9,400 bases of DNA from Chitinophagaceae bacterium. Lineage in GTDB: Bacteria; Bacteroidota; Bacteroidia; Chitinophagales; Chitinophagaceae. The position numbers and the translations under genes were made by a program. Location of the stretch: assembly GCA_021323155.1 (NCBI GenBank), contig JAJTCI010000071.1:1-9400 (forward strand). The letters run 5' to 3'. The stretch's first letter is position 1. The number at the start of each line of letters is the position of its first letter. Positions 7,163 through 9,400 of the stretch are shown here, one piece after another. The notes under the pieces were generated by a model. That model was given only the letters and a program-made list of their open reading frames with translations, made no database searches and was not told the DNA's origin.

Positions 7163-7366
7163 ATGTCACACGACGTTGAAAATCCAAGAGAAAAAGACAT
7201 CCGCTACAACTGGGTAAATTCCTCGAGATTCCTGTTCTACCTGCAGGTGTTCTGTATCATGGCTTTTATACTGGGTGGTTGTTACCGCCTATATAACGAG
7301 CGATACAAGGGCACCCCTAAGGTAGAAGTGCCTGACAACACGTTGTATACCCCCAAATACAAGTAA
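7163..7366 (+). CDS. Small single-pass membrane protein, hypothetical
   Basis: 67 residues from ATG 7163. An in-frame GTG at 7115 would add 16 residues, but the -7 promoter box at 7137-7144 lies inside that extension, so the shorter form is preferred. Residues 1-20 are polar and charged (MSHDVENPREKDIRYNW), residues about 23-40 form one hydrophobic helix (FLFYLQVFCIMAFILGGC), and the tail is short, basic and proline-containing (ending TPKYK). The N-terminal Arg/Lys residues lie close to the helix and Arg42, Arg47 and Lys49 follow it, so topology is uncertain. Cys40 follows LGG, but it is too far from the N-terminus and the context is not a lipobox. I do not recognise the family. It lies alone between the YD-repeat gene and the tRNA island. 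Confidence 0.6.
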   Translation: MSHDVENPREKDIRYNWVNSSRFLFYLQVFCIMAFILGGCYRLYNERYKGTPKVEVPDNTLYTPKYK

Positions 7367-7383
7367 AAACCTGCTGCAAAAAT

Positions 7384-7413
7384 TTTGGGGAAAGCATTTG
7401 CACCCTATATTTG
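7384..7413 (+). promoter_or_regulatory. Bacteroidota-type promoter of the tRNA island
   Basis: TTTG at 7384-7387 and TATATTTG at 7406-7413 match both consensus boxes exactly with an 18-bp spacer. Transcription would start near 7417-7420, leaving a leader of about 36-39 bases before tRNA-Gly. It is a good promoter for a stable RNA gene. Confidence 0.65.
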
Positions 7414-7434
7414 CAACCCATTAGTTCTTTATAA

Positions 7435-7450
7435 CCGCCGGATATGGCGG
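7435..7450 (+). other. Small hairpin in the tRNA-Gly 5' leader
   Basis: CCGCC (7435-7439) can pair with GGCGG (7446-7450) around a GGATAT loop. It ends 5 bases before the mature tRNA 5' end, so it would sit in the precursor next to the RNase P cut site. Confidence 0.3.
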
Positions 7451-7455
7451 AAAAA

Positions 7456-7528
<73 letters not shown>

Positions 7529-7536
7529 CTGAAACT

Positions 7537-7562
7537 ATCCCGCTATATGCGGGATTTTTTTT
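7537..7562 (+). terminator. Intrinsic terminator after tRNA-Gly
   Basis: ATCCCGC (7537-7543) and GCGGGAT (7549-7555) form a perfect 7-bp stem with a TATAT loop, followed by a run of eight T (7555-7562). It suits a rho-independent terminator for the tRNA-Gly transcript and would separate tRNA-Leu from the upstream promoter. Confidence 0.85.
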
Positions 7563-7582
7563 CATCCCACGTTTCGGGACAC

Positions 7583-7637
7583 TGCCCTGGTGGTGCATCC
7601 TGCCTGAGGCGGCTGGACAGGATTGAAGACACGCAGG
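7583..7637 (+). pseudogene. Partial, interrupted copy of the tRNA-Leu 5' half
   Basis: TGCCCTGGTGGTG (7583-7595) is identical to 7655-7667, which is the base before tRNA-Leu plus its acceptor and the start of its D arm. Then 7620-7637 aligns to 7668-7686 of tRNA-Leu (GGATTG-AAGACACGCAGG against GAATTGGTAGACACGCAGG), ending in an identical 11-base block. Between these blocks lie 24 extra bases (7596-7619). After 7637 the similarity stops before the anticodon, so it cannot make a tRNA. It is most simply a broken tandem duplication of the neighbouring tRNA gene with a small insertion. It could instead be a relic of integration or recombination at the tRNA gene. Confidence 0.6.
7597..7623. repeat. 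Small palindromic element inside the tRNA-Leu remnant
   Basis: ATCCTG (7597-7602) and CAGGAT (7618-7623) form a 6-bp perfect inverted repeat. Inside it GCC TGA GGC (7602-7610) forms a second short inverted repeat. It coincides with the extra bases that interrupt the tRNA-Leu-like sequence, which suggests a REP- or MITE-like mini-insertion; copy number elsewhere in the genome is unknown. Confidence 0.4.
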
Positions 7638-7655
7638 CGAGTGAGGGAAAGAGAT

Positions 7656-7741
7656 GCCCTGGTGGTGGAATTGGTAGACACGCAGGACTTAAAATCCTGT
7701 GGCCAGCAATGGCCGTATCGGTTCAAGTCCGATCCGGGGCA
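7656..7741 (+). tRNA. tRNA-Leu (anticodon TAA)
   Basis: An 86-nt class II tRNA with a long variable arm. The acceptor GCCCTGG (7656-7662) pairs with CCGGGGC (7734-7740, one T-G wobble), with discriminator A7741, as usual for leucine. The anticodon stem CAGGA/TCCTG (7683-7687, 7695-7699) encloses CTTAAAA, giving anticodon TAA (7690-7692), which reads UUA and UUG. The variable arm is a GGCC/GGCC hairpin (7701-7704, 7711-7714). The T stem ATCGG/CCGAT encloses TTCAAGT. CCA is not encoded. No TAnnTTTG promoter is seen between the tRNA-Gly terminator and this gene, so it may depend on readthrough or on a promoter I cannot recognise. Confidence 0.96.
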
Positions 7742-7744
7742 CAG

Positions 7745-7772
7745 AAAAAGCGACACATGAGTCGCTTTTTTT
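7745..7772. terminator. Terminator after tRNA-Leu, probably bidirectional
   Basis: AAAAAGCGAC (7745-7754) pairs with GTCGCTTTTT (7761-7770) around ACATGA, with a run of seven T (7766-7772) on the plus strand. On the minus strand the same hairpin ends in five T, so it could also end the convergent envelope-protein transcript that finishes at 7843. Confidence 0.8.
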
Positions 7773-7794
7773 ATTTGTCTATCACCAGCGCATG

Positions 7795-7807
7795 GTTTCC
7801 TGGAAAC
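7795..7807. repeat. Short perfect inverted repeat between tRNA-Leu terminator and envelope gene
   Basis: GTTTCC-T-GGAAAC is a 6-bp inverted repeat with a single central base. It has no T-run and no obvious partner; it could be a protein-binding site or chance. Confidence 0.2.
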
Positions 7808-7842
7808 ACCTGTTCCGTCGCATATTTCGGCTTTCGACCATT

Positions 7843-9400
7843 TTACCTACCCGGTATCAAACTTACAGGGACGATAAACTCCCATTGATTAGGACCGAGG
7901 CCTACGAGGTTGCCATTCATCAGCCTGCTGTAACGCACGCCGAATGTGACGGGCAGTTGGTTCCACCAGCGGGTATCAAAATATAGTTCGCCACCTATGG
8001 AATGAAAACTGAACACTGCTTTTGTACGCAGGCTTTGTACTTCGGTATAGTCCGTAAACGCATTAGCGCGCAAGCGCAGGAAGTACACAATGTTACCAAT
8101 GCCGATCTCGGGAAGTAACAATGGAAAATGATAGTTCCCGCCCACCTTCCACATCCTTGGAAAATCAACACCACCGTTATAGCCACGGGAGAATGGGAAG
8201 TTATTGCCGAAGCCATAACGGCGCGCGGTATCTCTTCCCTGGTAAGCGAAATTCAGTACGAGGTTATGCGTTTTTGCAACACCGGGCAAAAACAAGTTGC
8301 CGGTAAGCAGTAGCTGGTTGGCTTCCACGTTCAGTGCATTGCGTGCCTGGACGGAAGCAGAAAAGGCAAACCTTGGATAGATATGCTGCGCCGCCCTTTG
8401 CACCTGGGCTGAGAAACTTGCCCGGCTAAGTATATAACGGATATCGGTGGCGTTGAACAAGTTCTTATTGGCGCCGGTGAATGAGATATCATTCGAGCGG
8501 TAACTAGCAGAGAGGTTCAATGAACGATACATCTTTCCCCCGGACAGGTTCAGTGGCAGTTGCAGGCCGAGGTAATACTCCCATTCGTCCCAGTGGGCGA
8601 TTGTATCCGGCGTAAACGCGAAAGACCGGTTCCAGGTCTTACTCACCCCTCCAAAAGGCTGAAGGAAGGTGCCGCCATAGATAAGATCTGCCGAAGCACG
8701 GTGGTGGTCTTCGTTCTCATTGTAAGTATACGCTAACTCGGTAGCGATCGTGTTCAATGTGTTCTGTCCGTATACGGTGAACGAATATTCCGGTGGATCA
8801 TAATACGGTCGCCAACTATGGAAGTTGAACGGGTGGGCGAATTTGCTGTAAGGTTTGTAGGCGAACCTGGCTGTAGGAACCTTGTCTATCCGTTGTGAAG
8901 CATCCAGCGCATGATCTACATACAGGTCCGTCACTGGTTGCGGCGCAGTTACCGCTTTCCATTTAGACTCAAGGATCGTCAACCGGTGACCTGAAGCCGT
9001 GAACGCTGACGCGATCAATTTACCGTTGGCGAAGGTGGCCTGGTACAGCCCGGCAGGCGACGAGGCAAGATGGTACAGCGTTGCATCCGATTCGAGCCAG
9101 GCATAGATGCCATCACTTGTCTTATTTGAAGCGGTAAATAAAACCGTGTCCCCATTGACGACCGGGTGACCGATCACATAATTGCCGTAGGGGACAATCG
9201 CTTTTGAACCGATCTCTTTATCGAGGTAGTACCGGCGCAGGCTCATCATTCCAGCATGATTGCGGACCGCGACAAAGACCGATTGATCGTCCCGGGAGAA
9301 CTTGGGTTGGCTGAAGACCTCACCAGGTTCCGCTTCGACAGTGCGGTTTAGTTCGCCCTGCCCGTTCAGGATCGCCAGCTTCGATCCACCCACCGGTTGC
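7843..9400 (-). CDS. Envelope protein with PD40/TolB-like propeller and C-terminal outer-membrane beta-barrel, 5'-truncated by window edge
   Basis: The frame is open to the right edge, so the start lies outside; the GTG at 9393-9391 is only an internal codon. 518 residues are visible. Roughly the first 165 look like beta-propeller blades of the PD40/TolB type, for example EVFSQPKFSRDDQSVFVAVR and repeated short strands such as KLAILNGQGE. From about residue 185 the pattern changes to alternating hydrophobic/polar strands rich in aromatics, typical of an outer-membrane barrel (YSFTVYGQ, FTVYGQNTLN, LNLSASYRS, FAFSASVQA, LVLNFAYQG). An FSRGY segment (RGY codons at 8187-8179) followed by NYHFPLLLPE and GGELYFDTRWW recalls the (V)RGY loop and late strands of Omp85/D15 surface-antigen barrels. 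It probably sits in the outer membrane with a periplasmic propeller. The substrate is unknown. A peptidase domain upstream cannot be excluded. Confidence 0.7.
   Translation of the reverse strand, partial: QPVGGSKLAILNGQGELNRTVEAEPGEVFSQPKFSRDDQSVFVAVRNHAGMMSLRRYYLDKEIGSKAIVPYGNYVIGHPVVNGDTVLFTASNKTSDGIYAWLESDATLYHLASSPAGLYQATFANGKLIASAFTASGHRLTILESKWKAVTAPQPVTDLYVDHALDASQRIDKVPTARFAYKPYSKFAHPFNFHSWRPYYDPPEYSFTVYGQNTLNTIATELAYTYNENEDHHRASADLIYGGTFLQPFGGVSKTWNRSFAFTPDTIAHWDEWEYYLGLQLPLNLSGGKMYRSLNLSASYRSNDISFTGANKNLFNATDIRYILSRASFSAQVQRAAQHIYPRFAFSASVQARNALNVEANQLLLTGNLFLPGVAKTHNLVLNFAYQGRDTARRYGFGNNFPFSRGYNGGVDFPRMWKVGGNYHFPLLLPEIGIGNIVYFLRLRANAFTDYTEVQSLRTKAVFSFHSIGGELYFDTRWWNQLPVTFGVRYSRLMNGNLVGLGPNQWEFIVPVSLIPGR

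Noticed and set aside
7565..7579. TCCC...GGGA as a second terminator stem after tRNA-Gly
   Set aside because: The stem is only 4 bp with a 7-base loop and no T-run.

Overview
The window looks like a chromosomal, mostly housekeeping segment of a Bacteroidota genome, probably from the Chitinophagaceae/Sphingobacteriia side. Three things suggest this. Several intergenic regions carry the Bacteroidota promoter signature TAnnTTTG, two of them with an upstream TTTG at 18-20 bp. It encodes a DUF3667 zinc-ribbon membrane protein, a family typical of the phylum. Shine-Dalgarno sequences are mostly weak or absent. The species cannot be named from the sequence alone.

Layout from left to right. (1) 1-525, plus strand: the C-terminal PHP-domain part of a family X DNA polymerase (PolX), cut by the window edge. 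(2) 522-6149, minus strand: a tight three-gene cluster transcribed DUF3667 membrane protein -> mazG -> a very large sensor histidine kinase. The first gap is 10 bp. The mazG stop and the kinase start overlap as TTGA, so the kinase appears to start at TTG and to be translationally coupled to mazG. The kinase converges with polX and overlaps its end by 4 bp. (3) 6150-6256: a divergent promoter region with a good Bacteroidota promoter facing right, a weaker one facing left, and a 10-bp perfect palindrome between them. (4) 6257-7090, plus strand: a secreted protein built of about seven YD (RHS-like) repeats. (5) 7163-7366, plus strand: a small single-pass membrane protein. (6) 7367-7842: a tRNA island with a strong promoter, tRNA-Gly(GCC), a terminator, a broken partial copy of the tRNA-Leu 5' half, intact tRNA-Leu(UAA), and a second terminator that probably works both ways. 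(7) 7843-9400, minus strand: the C-terminal part of an envelope protein with a PD40/TolB-like propeller followed by an outer-membrane beta-barrel, open at the right edge.

How the genes may work together: MazG clears non-canonical or excess NTPs. The kinase carries three predicted extracytoplasmic domains on a 12-helix membrane scaffold and would sense an envelope or external cue. No response regulator is encoded here, so its partner lies elsewhere. I see no defence system, mobile element with a transposase, or CRISPR array. The least expected structures are the kinase architecture, the TTGA junction, the tRNA-Leu remnant interrupted by a small palindrome, and the propeller-barrel protein with an RGY motif like that of Omp85 proteins.
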